Assembly: GCF_954871325.1 (NCBI RefSeq)
Contig: NC_088775.1
Coordinates: 49,825,561 to 49,889,560 of the forward strand
Origin: Gordionus sp. m RMFG-2023
Lineage: Eukaryota; Nematomorpha; Gordioida; Chordodea; Parachordodidae
DNA: 64,000 nt
Direction: 5' to 3'
The stretch's first letter is position 1. Each line of letters begins with the position of its first letter. Positions 1-10,814 of the stretch are shown piece after piece. Made by a program: the position numbers and the translations under genes. The notes below the pieces were generated by a model, which had not been told where the DNA came from, ran no database searches, and saw only the letters and a list, made by a program, of their open reading frames with translations.

Positions 1-59
1 ACTCTCATCGTTATGTTATAAATATAAATAAAATAATTTTTAATAAATATTAAAAAAAA

Positions 60-170
60 TGCGTAATGCTGACGGATAGCCGAAATCCTTAACCAAAGCC
101 TAATTAGTTTAGCTGATTTTTAGGCTATGCCTAATTAGCAAAGTTTCTAGCCGATTATGCAACACAAAAT
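60..170. repeat. Dispersed repeat with GCCTAATTAG core
   Basis: The block carries GCCTAATTAG-type words next to GATTTTTAGGC and a partial self-complement. A second copy in the same orientation lies near 20640-20765, with the order AAGCCTAATTAG, TTTAGC, GATTTTTAGGC preserved. No coding potential is visible. It is probably a small non-autonomous element, but no target duplication was found. Confidence 0.5.
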
Positions 171-178
171 CAGACCAC

Positions 179-535
179 AATAAAATACTTATAAAATTCG
201 AAAATAAAAAATTAAATCATGGGAATTTCCTTTTAAAAGTAATGAAAACAAGGATTACGTTATATGACACAATATAATGCCTACAGAAGCTTTTCGTTAG
301 ATTTTAAAAATGGGAAAATAACAAAATTATTAAGGTATGTAATTTACGCTATTTTTAATTTCCCCAAATCTTCACACAACTGATTATAATAATCTCGATT
401 GTGTTTATAAATATATTTAAACATAATTTCCACAATAAAACACTTATAAAATTCGAAAATAAAAATTTAAATCATGGATATTTCTTTTTAAAAGTAGTGA
501 AAACAAGGATTACGTTAATTGGCACAATATAATGC
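179..535. repeat. Pair of ~100-bp direct repeats (179-281, 436-535)
   Basis: Two copies about 257 bp apart share the same run of words: ACTTATAAAATTCGAAAAT, then AATCATGG, TTTTAAAAGTA, GAAAACAAGGATTACGTTA and CACAATATAATGCC, with roughly ten differences. The second copy ends exactly where the RTE remnant begins. This looks like a local duplication, or part of a repeat into which the LINE inserted. The rest of 1-518 has no recognisable gene. Confidence 0.7.
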
Positions 536-1105
536 CAACCCTCGCGCAGCACCCTCTCAAATACTTTTTCCAAATCAACAACCGCATAATAGTGTTTCAT
601 TTCCTTGGCAGGATACTTCACCTGTATTTGTCTCACCACAAAAATTATATTTGTCTTGTCTTTGTAAAACCAAACTGCATTTCATTCCCATATCCGCTAC
701 TCTAACACCCTCTCAAATACTTTCATTGCATGTTCCAAGAATTTAATAGCTCTGTAAGACCCGAAATCTAAAGGATCACTTTTCCCCTTGTATACTGGGA
801 TAATTATACTTCTTCGCTAGTCCTCGGGAATAGTTCATTCTGCGACAATTTGATTGGCTAAATTTATTAACCATTCAATCCCCAAGTCAACAGAACCATT
901 TAACAACTCTGATACCACCCTCGTTAAACCCGATGCCTTCCCTTTTTTTCATCTTTTTCACTGCTCTCCTTATTTCGTCCTTGCCAAATTTACACTCTGG
1001 ACCTTCACCTTTGTACAAACATTATTATCCCATTCATTTTCTTCGTTCATAAGTCCTTCCATGTAGATCTTCCAGGTGTTCTTTATATCACAATCACCAT
1101 TTTTC
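536..1105 (-). pseudogene. RTE reverse transcriptase, N-terminal part
   Basis: Minus-strand reading gives KNTWKIYMEGLMNEENEWD, then KASGL..VVSELLNGS, GIEWLINLANQIV, IPED..RRSIIIPVYKGK, DPLDFGSYRAIKFLEHAMKV and FERVL. These are the finger and early palm blocks of RTE reverse transcriptases (usual forms: GKAAGPSGV, LVPVYKGKGD, CGSYRGIKLLEHAMKV). The catalytic YADD box and thumb are absent because the copy ends at 536. Stops and shifts are present, for example between KASGL and IPED. Open frames on the plus strand here are only antisense shadows. Confidence 0.85.
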
Positions 1106-1585
1106 CTGGGGCGTCACTAGCCTTTACTATCTCAGGGGGCTCAACTAAAAAATCTTTATTGGGAGGGGGGGGGGATTCGCCACCATACCCCCTAATTTGG
1201 GGGCCTTCGGCCGGGTTTTATATAAATATATTATACTTTTTTAAAATTTGCTAACTCTGAACAATTATTCTGAAATTATTTTGTCATTTATTATATTATG
1301 CATACAAATAATCAAAACAATACAAGACATTTCTTTAATATTTTTTAATACAAAATCTATTTATTACAGTATAAAATATTTTAGATTGTTGATATAAAAT
1401 TTTTTTGCTTTTAAAGAATTACAAGTGATAAAATAGTTTAATTAATTCATACATATGCCTCAATTAATAATGGTTTTTAAAAACCCCATAATATAATATA
1501 ATTATTAGCAACTTACACTGACAAAAGGTCATGAAACTAATATAACTCTCTGTTACCATTTTAGACAATGTATTATAGATTGGAC

Positions 1586-2045
1586 TAGTGTTGTTAATTA
1601 GTCGAGTTCTTTCGACTACAACTAATAGTCGTAGTCATGAAAATCGACTAAAAACTTTAGCACTAAATTAGTCTACTAGTCGACTAATTTGATCGACTTA
1701 TTTAGTCGACTAAAATTATTAATATAGTCGACTAAAACGACTAATTTAGTCCACTAAAACGAATATAATCGACTAAAACGCCTAATATATTTGACTAAAA
1801 CGACTAATATAGTCGACTAAAACGACTAATATAGTCGACTAAATCGACTAATATAGTCGACTAAATCGACTAATATAGTCGACTAAAACGACTAATTTAG
1901 TCCACTAAATCGACTAATATAGTCGACTAAAACGACTAATATAGTCGATTAAAACGTCTAAAACAACTAATTTAGTCAGCATAGTCGACCCATTTAGTCT
2001 ACATGCTTAATCAATTAATTTAGTGGACTAAATCAATTTTTTGAG
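1586..2045. repeat. 22-bp minisatellite, unit TAGTCGACTAAAACGACTAATA
   Basis: About 15-20 units of a 22-bp repeat (CTAATATAGTCGACTAAA plus CGA) fill 1620-2040, decaying toward both edges. The unit contains the palindrome TAGTCGACTA, so either strand can fold on itself. The block opens with TAGTGTTGTTAATTAG, which resembles the terminal CAGTGTTGTTAA of the hAT-D elements at 50 and 61 kb. The array may therefore have grown inside a small hAT-type MITE. No spacers of unrelated sequence occur, so this is not a CRISPR array. Confidence 0.85.
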
Positions 2046-2099
2046 CCTAACTGAACCTGACCACGGTATAGTCGGGGCTAATCTAGTTCTTCCTACTGC

Positions 2100-3345
2100 T
2101 TGAGATATCAGAGAAGAAAAATCATAGAAAAGTCACACTCATATTCGTTATTTTTAATAATTTTTTGTTTTTCTTAATTTTTTTAAATCAAATGGGCAAA
2201 AATATGCATGTTAAATTTAAATTTGGATGTATCATAGAAAAGTGACAATTTTCATAATCGATTTTGAGGTTTTTTGAGTTATTTTAAAGTAAATAGGTAA
2301 AAATATGTTTTGTAAAGATGTTAAAATAAAATTTTAGTGAAGATGTAACATAGAAAAGTGACAATTGCCATAATGATTATGTTTGAACTTTTTGAATTTT
2401 TTTAAAATCAAATAAAATGTATATCGAAACATGTTATATTAAAATACAGTGAAGATACCATAGAAAAGTGATAAATGTCATAATCGTTATTTGTGAACTT
2501 TTTTGAATTTTTTCGAAGCAAATAGGTAAAAATATATATTGTAAAGATGTTAAAATAAAATTTCAGTGAAGATGTACCATAGAAAAGTGATAATTGTAAT
2601 AATCGTTATTTGTGAACTTTTTTGAATTTTTTCGAAGCAAATAGGTAAAAATATATATTGTAAAGATGTTAAAATAAAATTTCAGTGAAGATGTACCATA
2701 GAAGAGTGACAATTGTCATAATTGTTATTTTTGAACTTTTTAAAATTTTTTCATAGCAAATAGGTAATAATATTTATTGTAAACATGTTAAATTAAAATT
2801 TCAGTAAAGATGTACCTTTGTAAAGTGACAATTGTCAAAATGGTTATTTGTGAACTTTTTTGAATTTTTTCAAAGAAAATAGGTAAAAATATAATTGTAA
2901 ACATGTTATATATTTTTCAGTGAAGATGTACCGTAGAAAAGTGATAATTGTCATAATCGTTATTTGAGAACCTTTTTGAATTTTTTCGAAGTAAATAGGT
3001 AAAAATATATATTGTAAAAATGTTAAAATAAAATTTCAGTGAAGATGTACCATAAAAGAGTGACAATTGTCATAAGCGTTATTTTTTAACTTTTTTGAAT
3101 TTTTTAAAAGTAAATAGGTAAAAATATATATTGCAAAGATGTTAAAATAAAATTTCAATGAAGATGTACCATAGAAGAGTGACAATTGTCATAATCGTTA
3201 TTTTTGAACTTTTTTGAATTTCTTCAAAGTAAATAGGTAAACATATTTATTGCAAACATGTTTAGTAAAATTTCAGTTAAAATATACCATAGAAAAGTGT
3301 CAATTGTCCTAATTAATATTTAACTTTTTTGAATTTTTTGATGAA
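2100..3345 (+). repeat. Left arm array, ~11 units of ~120 bp
   Basis: Units repeat at 119-120 bp. Each contains GAAGATGTACCATAGAAAAG, TGACAATTGTCATAATCGTT, GAACTTTTTTGAATTTTTT, AAATAGGTAAAAATATATATT and TTAAAATAAAATTTCAGT in that order. The palindrome GACAATTGTC is kept in most units. Homogeneity is highest in the middle units (2457-2700) and falls toward the outer end. Confidence 0.9.
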
Positions 3346-4059
3346 ACGAGCTGACTTTTTGCCTATGCCCGTTTATCTTATTGGGCGAGCTTGCTAAATA
3401 ATATTAAAAATTGCGAGCGGACTGTTAAAAAATTTTTACTTTTATTTACAATTTAAAATTTATTAGGTAAACATTGAAAATATATGCTTCAAAAAATTCT
3501 AACATTTTTAATACCAAAGTACAGATAACTTTTGAAGATGTTATATTTGGGAGAAGCTAATGAGATTAAAAAACTTCTTAGATTTGATTTGCATGGAAGA
3601 ATATAACATCGATGTGAATAAAAATATGATTTACCCGTTTTCCCAAAAGCAAAGAAAATTCAATTATTAAATTTTAAATGCAATTTTTGAAATAGGCACA
3701 TCCACATCAAGATTAAATCACAACAGAAGAGTAGATGAGGTTAATAGAGGAGGCACACTTTTTAATTACATAACAAAACATTTAAATTTGAAAGTAAGGA
3801 GATTCAATTGTAAATCTACAATTATACATATAAATAAATTTCTTGATTTGAAAATTATTTAAATAAAAAAAAGATTGAGTTTTGTTAATTGGTTAGTTGT
3901 GTAACCCCTAGACCCGGAGTTTGGGTCTATGACTAAACCAGCTCTGATCACGAGTCCCGGGGAAAAACCAGGGGTTCACACCCTTAATCGCAACGCCTAA
4001 TGTATTTTCTTTGAAAAATATTACAAAACGTTACTGAATTTATTATATATATAAAGTAT

Positions 4060-4095
4060 TTAAGAATAAATGGGGGGGGGGAGGGGGTGGGGTTA
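4060..4095. repeat. G-rich run within fold-back element 1
   Basis: A GGGGGGGGGG-A-GGGGG tract stands out in very AT-rich sequence. Upstream, 3898-3985 is a small unit whose two ends are inverted, beginning GTGTAACCCCT and ending AGGGGTTCACAC. It could be a tiny MITE. No flanking duplication was seen. Confidence 0.4.
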
Positions 4096-4707
4096 GCGAA
4101 ATCTTTTTTCACAAAATTGATTTTCATATTTCTCCCAAAAAATTTTTCACTAGATTTTTCTGGCAATTGATTAGACAGTCAAACAAATCTTTTTCTCTTT
4201 TAATAATTTTTTTTCAAAAAAGGAAAACCCTTATATTATTTTTATTTTTATTTTTATTTTCATATAATAAAATATCATCACATTTTGAGATTTTATTTAT
4301 TATTTTAATTTTGATATATTTTTGGGCCTAGCTGGCACCATTATTTTTTTGTATATTTTTTAAAATTATTATTTTAGAAATAAATGACCAATCTTTCCCC
4401 TGTCTCTCTCTCCCATTGTTATTTAAAATTTGTAACAATAATTTAACAAGATTTTTTGGTTATTTAAATTATTTAAATTTATTATAATAATTATTATTAT
4501 ATTTATTATTTTAAATTTCAATGATTATAGCGCTTAGATGGCACCATTAAGTTTTTATTTAAAAAAAATTTAACATTTTTTCCTTTGAATTTTTTTATCA
4601 TAGAAGAATGCAGAAAGGGATATTTAATCATGGAGATAAAATGTGAAATAAAATTTAAATAATTCTTATAGACTTTTCGTCTTGCCGCTCCCATATAAAA
4701 AAACTTA

Positions 4708-4736
4708 AACCACCCCCCCCCCCCCCCCCCCCCCCC
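4708..4736. repeat. Poly-C tract of ~27-29 bases
   Basis: A near-uninterrupted C homopolymer sits in the core of fold-back element 1. On the other strand it would encode polyglycine in a short open frame, which is an artefact. The G-strand could form a G-quadruplex. Confidence 0.85.
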
Positions 4737-5059
4737 ATATAAAATGTAAATATGCCCATTCTTCAAATTTTTAAGCATCTAATCAAATAAATGATTCAGT
4801 GTCAACGCTACACCCTTACTAAAAATTTAAAAAATATTCGATTTAAATTATGTCTAAAATATCTATGATAATATAAAATTATTATTTATTCATATTATTT
4901 GTTATTATCATACAAAAATAATAATGAATCCAAATTTTCTGTGATCAAAAGCGTTCCTATTTTTTAAAAATATTTTTTCACCATTAACAATATTTATTTA
5001 TTTTTTAAATATTTTTTTTATTTGAATTACATGATTTTTAAATAAAAGAATTAAGATAA

Positions 5060-5760
5060 TATATAATTTTTACGTTGATAAATCTCATTAACTTTGAATC
5101 TTTGCGCAAATAAACAAGAATATCTTCTGTTCATCTACACTAAAAGTTCTCATTCAACTAACATTAAAAACGATCCTAATTTTTCTTCGTCTATATTAGT
5201 TCTCAGCCTATTTTTTATAATTTTTAATTTACTAAATGTTCTATCGCAATTAACTTGCGTAAATGACAGTTAAAATGTATTCATAAATATGTGTATGCAC
5301 TTGTGTACAATCTCAATAATTTCATACACGCATATTAAACAATTGTTACATTTATTATCCCATTTCATTCTGAGTTATTATCTTATTGTAATTTTTCATT
5401 AGACTCCACACCTGCACATACGATATCATAGTCCGTTTTATTTAATTCTGCTATTAAATCTTTGAAATCACAGGCAAATAAACACAATTAGTTACGTAAT
5501 TTAACACACAATATATTTGCCAATTGTTTCAGTTTTTCCAAGGCCTTTTCAGAAATCCCTTACTATTATTTTCATCAATGCCTAGGATGTAAATATTGCA
5601 CATTCAAAATAAGCTCTCTTTTAGCAGAAACCCGTTCTGATGTTTATAAATTGATCAATTATAGAACGAAATACTTCGATCCTATAATTGCAAATTAAAT
5701 CCAACAAGTTTTTTTTATATCTTATTAATTTTTCCGACCATAAAATCCACAACAGTTATC
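5060..5760 (-). pseudogene. hAT transposase C-terminal (dimerisation) fragment
   Basis: Reading the minus strand gives DFKDLIAELNKTDYDIV and VNCDRTFSKLKIIKNRLRTN followed by IDEEKLGSFLML. This matches the hAT dimerisation block seen in ZMYM/TTF-type hATs (usual form: ERSFSKLKLIKN.LRSTM..ERL..L..L). Stops and at least two frame changes separate the blocks, and no N-terminal zinc finger or catalytic region was found. It lies between the inverted arrays, so it may be the element's own former transposase or an independent insertion. Confidence 0.7.
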
Positions 5761-5964
5761 GATAATCTGGTGTTTAAATTTTTTTTTATGCAACATATAT
5801 TTTTTAATGCTTACCTAATAAATTTTAAATAACAAATAAAAGTTGTTTGTTAGTCCGCCCATTGTTAAAATTTTTCAAAGGTCCGTTAGCACTTTTTAAA
5901 TTATAAAGCTAGCCCGCGCTATTAGATAGAAGGGCGTGGGCTAAAAACCAGATGATTTGGGCAA

Positions 5965-7425
5965 AAAAATTAAAAAATATTTTAAATAACGATTATGACA
6001 ATGATCATTTTCTATGGTACATCCTCACTTAAATTTTAAGTTAACATGTTTACAACAAATATTTTTACCTATTTGCTTTGAAAAAATTTAAAAAAGTTCA
6101 AAAATAACGATTATGACAATTGTCGTTTACAATATCATATTTTTACCAGTTTGCTTTAAAAAAATTCAAAAAAGTTTAAAAATACATCTTCACTGAAATT
6201 TTATTTTTAACATCTTTGCAATATATATTTTTACCTATTTACTTAAAAAAAAATTAAAAAAAGTTAAAAAATAACGATTATGACAATTGTCACTCTTCTA
6301 TGGTACATCCTCACTGAAATTTTAACTTAATATGTTTAAAATAAATATTTTTACCTATTTGCTTTGAAAAAATTCAAAAAAAATAATAACGATTATGACA
6401 ATTGTCGTTTACAATATCATATTTTTACCAGTTTGATTTAAAAAAATTCAAAAAAATTTAAAAATAACGATTATGACAATTATGACAATTGTCACTTCTC
6501 TAGGGTACATCCTCACTGAAATTTTAACTTAACATGTTTACAATAAATATTTTTACCTATTTGCTTTGAAAAATTTCAAAAAAGTTCAAAAATAACGATT
6601 ATGACAATTGTCGCTTACAATATCATATTTTTACCAGTTTGCAAAAAATTTTAAAAAGTTTAAAAATAACGATTATGACAATTGTCACTTTTTTATGGTA
6701 CATATTCATTGAAATTTTATTTTAACATCTTTGCAATATATATTTTTACTTATTTACTTTTAAAAAATTCAAAAAAGTTAAAAAATAACGATTATGACAA
6801 TTGTCACTCTTCTAGGTACATCTTCACTGAAATTTTATTTTAACATCTTTATAAAATATATTTTTACCTATTTACTTTAAAAAGACACAAAAATGTTAAA
6901 AAATAACGATTATGACAATTGTCACTCTTCTATGGTACATCTTCACTGAAATTTTACTTAACATCTTTACAATATGTATTTTTACCTATTTACTTTAAAA
7001 AAATTCAAAAAAGTTAAAAAATAACGATTATGACAATTGTCACTCTTCTATGGTACATCTTCCCTGAAATTTTATTTTAACATCTTTACAATTTTTACCT
7101 ATTTACTTTAAAAAATTCAAAAAAGTTAAAAAATAACGATTATATCAATTGTCACTCTTCTATGGTACATTTTCACTGAAATTTTATTTTAACACATTTA
7201 CTATATATATTTTTTTATCTACTTACTTCAAAAAAGTTTAAAAATAACGATTATGACAATTGTTATTTTTCTACGATGGTACATCTTCACTGAAATTTTA
7301 TTTTTACATCTTTTAAAACATATATTTTTACATAAAAAATTCAAAAAAGTTCAAAAATAACGATTTTGACTATTACTTTTTCTATGGTACATCTTCACTG
7401 AAATTTTGATTTAGCATGTACAATT
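5965..7425 (-). repeat. Right arm array, ~13 units of ~110-120 bp, inverted
   Basis: The units are the reverse complement of those at 2100-3345: CTATGGTACATCTTCACTG, AATTTTATTTTAACATCTTT, TTTTTACCTATTTACTTT, then ATAACGATTATGACAATTGT. The outer units (6900-7200) are the most alike. The inner ones (6000-6650) include a variant with TCGTTTACAATATC, alternating with the standard form. That alternation suggests a higher-order, two-unit period here that the left arm lacks. Confidence 0.9.
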
Positions 7426-8039
7426 TATTATTCCGCCCCCCTCCCTCCCCTCCAAAGCCAAAAAAGGCAGATGCCGGATTTATTTTTCAAAAATATTATT
7501 CATTTATAATTTATTATATTTATTCATATCTCGTTCTTTTTAAATTTTTATATTATTACCTTTTTCATTTACTAATTTATTTTAACAATTAATTTCATTT
7601 TCAAGTTTTCCTTGGCGTAATATTTATCTATTATTTTTAAATTTCCCGGTATTATATTTTTTCACCATTTTCAAATTTCTAGTCATGGATATTAGACTTT
7701 TTTTTAAAAAACACTGAAGATAGTGAAAATCATACCAAAAAGCAAAAAAGTATAGTATAATAATTTAATAAAATTTTAATTTTAAAATATATTAAAACCC
7801 CTCCTATAATAGCAAATAATGATAGAATTGTTGAAAGAATAATTGAGAGTCAGGATATAGAGCCATCTAAAGGTTAATTATTCTAAAAATACATTTGGGC
7901 AGTTTTATAATAACTTAGCTGGTATTATTTAATAAATAATAATTTTAGATATTTAATTTAGTAAAAGAATGAGATTGCAAAATTTTAATTTACATCTCAA
8001 TATTTAGACATAAACTTAAAACTAAAATCTTTATACAAA

Positions 8040-9300
8040 ACTAGAATACAATGATCATTCATATGATATAGCCAATTTTTTAGATAAAGATAATATTCGC
8101 CTAGTAGAAAGACATATACTTCTTAAAAAGGTATATATTAAAGATACCTATGATAAATATTTTATTTAATAATAGATTTATATTCCACCCCTCAATTTTC
8201 GATATCCCCAAACTTTGTGTGCTAATCGAAAATTAAAATTTCAAAATAGCTATTTTACTAGATGGTTATGGCTAGCATATTCCATCCGAGACAGTGGAGC
8301 TTATTGCAAGTTATGTGTCCTGTTTGGACCTAGTTATGCTGGCAGAAATTTAGTTAAGCTTAACACTCTTGTTAAGACTCCTTTCAACAAATACAAAGAT
8401 GCGGGGGAAATTTTTGACAATCATCAGAAAACAAATTATCACAAAAGCTGTGAACTGATGATTTCGTCAAAAGAATCAATTCAAGAGGGAGATTAATAAA
8501 TTATTTAATTATACAACTATTTTATGTAATACTTTTCAAAAACCTGATATTGATTTGATTGAGTTGATGAGAATAGCAGAGACAATTTTATTAGAGCTCA
8601 AGGAAATTAGAGCTAATGCTGATGAGGAATTTCCTATTTTATATGTTATTGTTGAATCAAAAGCAGAGCTATACGAGTTCAATATTTGTCTCCCTCGACT
8701 TGCAGCAAGGCAAGCTTATCGTCCAAATATTAATATAGGGTCAATAGAAGAATATTATAAAATAAATGTCTTTATACATCTTTTGGATACATTACTAACC
8801 CAAGTAAATGAACAGTTTTTAATTCATCAAGATGCACTTACCAATCTGCAGATTACTTCCGCAAAAGTCCTCTGAACCTTTTTCAGATGGTGATAGAAAA
8901 AAATAAAATATTTGGCAGATTTTTATCATGAAGACGTTAAGATATATCCCATGATGCTTTATTAGCTGAATGCCAACTATGGTATAAAAGATTAACTATG
9001 GTTGATATAGTCACAAAAAATGCTATGGATGCTTTGCATCCTTTCAAACATATTTTAGATTATTTTTCCAATATATTGAAATTATTATATATATTAGCAA
9101 CTGTTCCCATTAGTACTGCAACTAATGGAACATTCTCTTCTTTAAGAAGATTAAAAACATACCTAAGAAGTACAACTTCTGAAAGTAGATGATTGAATGG
9201 TCTGACCCTTTTGAATATTCATAGGCATTTGACGCCAAGCACGGATGAGATAATTGAAAAATTAGCTCAATCCCAACGATGATTGGATTTTACATTATAA
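8040..9300 (+). pseudogene. hAT transposase with TTF zinc finger, internally deleted
   Basis: The N-terminal part reads LKFQNSYFTRWLWLAYSIRD, then SGAYCKLCVLFGPSYAGRN and NHQKTNYHKSC. This is the TTF-type zinc finger of hATs (C-x2-C ... H-x-x-x-C). After ~8500 the text jumps to the region before the dimerisation domain (ELMRIAETILLELKEIRANA, INIGSIEEYYKINVFIHLLD). It ends with ILATVPISTATNGTFSSLRR and LKTYLRSTTSESR. The catalytic middle, including GQGYDGA and the HCSSHCLNL-type block seen in the 45-kb relative, is missing. Stops and shifts separate the three open pieces (8215-8496, 8555-8875, 8998-9192). It cannot encode an active enzyme. Confidence 0.85.
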
Positions 9301-9725
9301 AAATATAATGTTTCTATAATATATTTTGTGCAATCATTTTTTAATGTCTTATATATTTTTCTTGTACATAAAAAATATAATTATTCATATTTCCACATTT
9401 AAATTTTTTATACTTTATATATAAATTTTAAAGGTTCAAAAAAATTTAAATTTCTATTATGGGTTATTTATTTTATAGTCATTCATATCCTGGTTATATC
9501 CACTTAATATTTTATAATTCAGATTTATTTAAAGTATTTATATGCCGCCGGTTATATCCGTTTAATATTTTTTAATTCAAAGTTATTTTTATATGCCGGT
9601 TTATATATTTAATTTTTTATAATTCATATTAATTTAAATTTGTATATTAAAAATAGTTATTAGTCCTTATAAATTTATGCTTGATATTTTTAAATAACAA
9701 TAATTTTATTTTTAAAAATTTTAAA

Positions 9726-9775
9726 TACCCCCCCCCCCCCCCCTCCCCCCCCCCTTACACACACACACACACACT
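9726..9775. repeat. C-runs and (CA)n tract
   Basis: A run of ~17 C, a T, ~10 C, then TTACACACACACACACACAC. It sits at the presumed right end of hAT-A copy 1. Copy 2 has a G-run at its left end instead. Confidence 0.8.
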
Positions 9776-10690
9776 GCACGAATTTATAGTAATATTATGT
9801 AAATATATTGAAGTCTTAAGTTATTTACACGTAAAGGTGCCATATTAAAATTAAAAATTTTAATCAGAGTGATATGATGAAAGCAAATAAAATTTTATAT
9901 ATTATTGTCCACCTCGAGTTGGTATATTATATCTTAAAATAATAGTAGTTTGTAATAATATCAAAAATATACTCGTATTAAAAATTTCACTCGAAACTGT
10001 TTTTCAATAAGAAAAAAATTGCTTTCCTAAAAACACTTAAAAAAAGAGAAGAAAAGATATCTAATTTATTACATACTTGTGGGATGAATAATAAGATGTT
10101 TATTTTTAATAATATTTTTATGATGGAGTTAAAGAATTGAACAAGTATCAAAAGCATTTATTATTAATTATTAAAATAATAACTGTAATATATTATATAA
10201 CTGTCAAATACGTCTGTAAAAGTGACATTTTACCTAATATTTTATAACCATTATATATAATAAGGGATTATAAACTATATGTCTACTTTTTTATTAAGAA
10301 ATCTCCTATACTTTGTTCGACCTTGAAAATAAAAATAAATAATATAGTTGATTAGTAATTTTGAACTCGGCTAATTAAAATATTAAATTTGTTAATTTTA
10401 AATTAATAATTGATTGTATTTATTTAAAGGTTATATAATAATTTAAATAAATAAAAGTCAATTAAGCTTCAACTGTTAAGGCTAAATTAATATTTAGTGA
10501 GTGATATTGATATTCTAATTTCACAAAATTTGATTGCAAGCTGATATAGTGAAATAATTTTTATATTAATCTAATCTAATAATTAAAATAGTATTCATCA
10601 TTTAATAAAAATTTAGATAGTCTTTTTAATTTCCAAATAATGAAATTAAATATACATATTACGTAATAGAATTATAAAAGAAATCGTTCA
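9776..10690. other. AT-rich interior of hAT-B, no gene seen
   Basis: This stretch is very AT-rich with stops in all frames. I saw no protein motif and no clear repeat. It leads into the right end of hAT-B, whose last ~110 bases (10690-10806) become G/C-richer. Confidence 0.5.
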
Positions 10691-10814
10691 GGGGGGCAAT
10701 CAAAGCAAAATATTTTTAGTTCAAGGGGATATTAAGGAGGCATTAAAAAATATTCAAATTTTTCAGAGGGCTCGAGCCCCTTTACACCTCCCTAGTGACG
10801 CCACTGCATTTTTC

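Larger units (their letters stand above)
2100..7430. mobile_element. Fold-back-like element 1: inverted ~120-bp tandem arrays as arms
   Basis: A ~1.2-kb left array and a ~1.4-kb right array consist of the same ~120-bp unit in opposite orientation. The inner ends of the arms are also inverted copies: 3345-3515 against 5775-5965, sharing TTTAAAATTTATTAGGTAA and GCGGACT. The middle (3515-5775) holds a decayed hAT fragment on the minus strand. Long inverted ends made of tandem subrepeats are the hallmark of Foldback/Galileo-type elements. I infer such a structure here, but no transposase of that type and no target duplication were found. The element lies inside hAT-B. Confidence 0.6.
7430..9775 (+). 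mobile_element. hAT-A copy 1
   Basis: This copy is recognised by comparison with the cleanly bounded hAT-A copy 2 at 54770-55858. Both start with a G/C run followed by CAAAGCCAAAAAA.GCAGATG and CCGGAT. Both carry the same transposase C-terminal text, and both have the same downstream motif, GGTTATATCC or close variants, repeated near 9500-9590. The right end is marked by C-runs and a (CA)n tract ending in CTG near 9773. A target duplication is not clear. The copy lies inside hAT-B and next to the right arm of fold-back element 1. Confidence 0.65.
1106..10806. mobile_element. hAT-B: 9.7-kb composite hAT element with exact 8-bp TSD
   Basis: The left end reads CTGGGGCGTCACTAG and the right end, read on the other strand, CAGTGGCGTCACTAG, with two mismatches. 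Both ends continue into G/C-rich subterminal sequence containing GGGGCTC or GGGGGCTC. The flanks carry a perfect duplication, CATTTTTC (1098-1105 and 10807-10814). The host sequence is the RTE LINE, whose reading continues across the join. Inside are a 22-bp minisatellite, an inverted-array element, a hAT-A copy and AT-rich filler. None of the transposase pieces can be assigned with certainty to the outer element, so it may be a non-autonomous carrier swollen by later insertions. Confidence 0.92.

Noticed and set aside
519-1066. Two plus-strand open frames as possible genes
   Set aside because: The minus strand at the same place reads as an RTE reverse transcriptase with many family motifs; the plus frames are shadows.
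1586-2045. CRISPR-like array
   Set aside because: Repeats are directly tandem with no unique spacers, and the sequence context is eukaryotic.
4518-4778. Glycine-rich small protein on the minus strand
   Set aside because: The polyglycine comes from a C homopolymer; the flanks show no conserved text.
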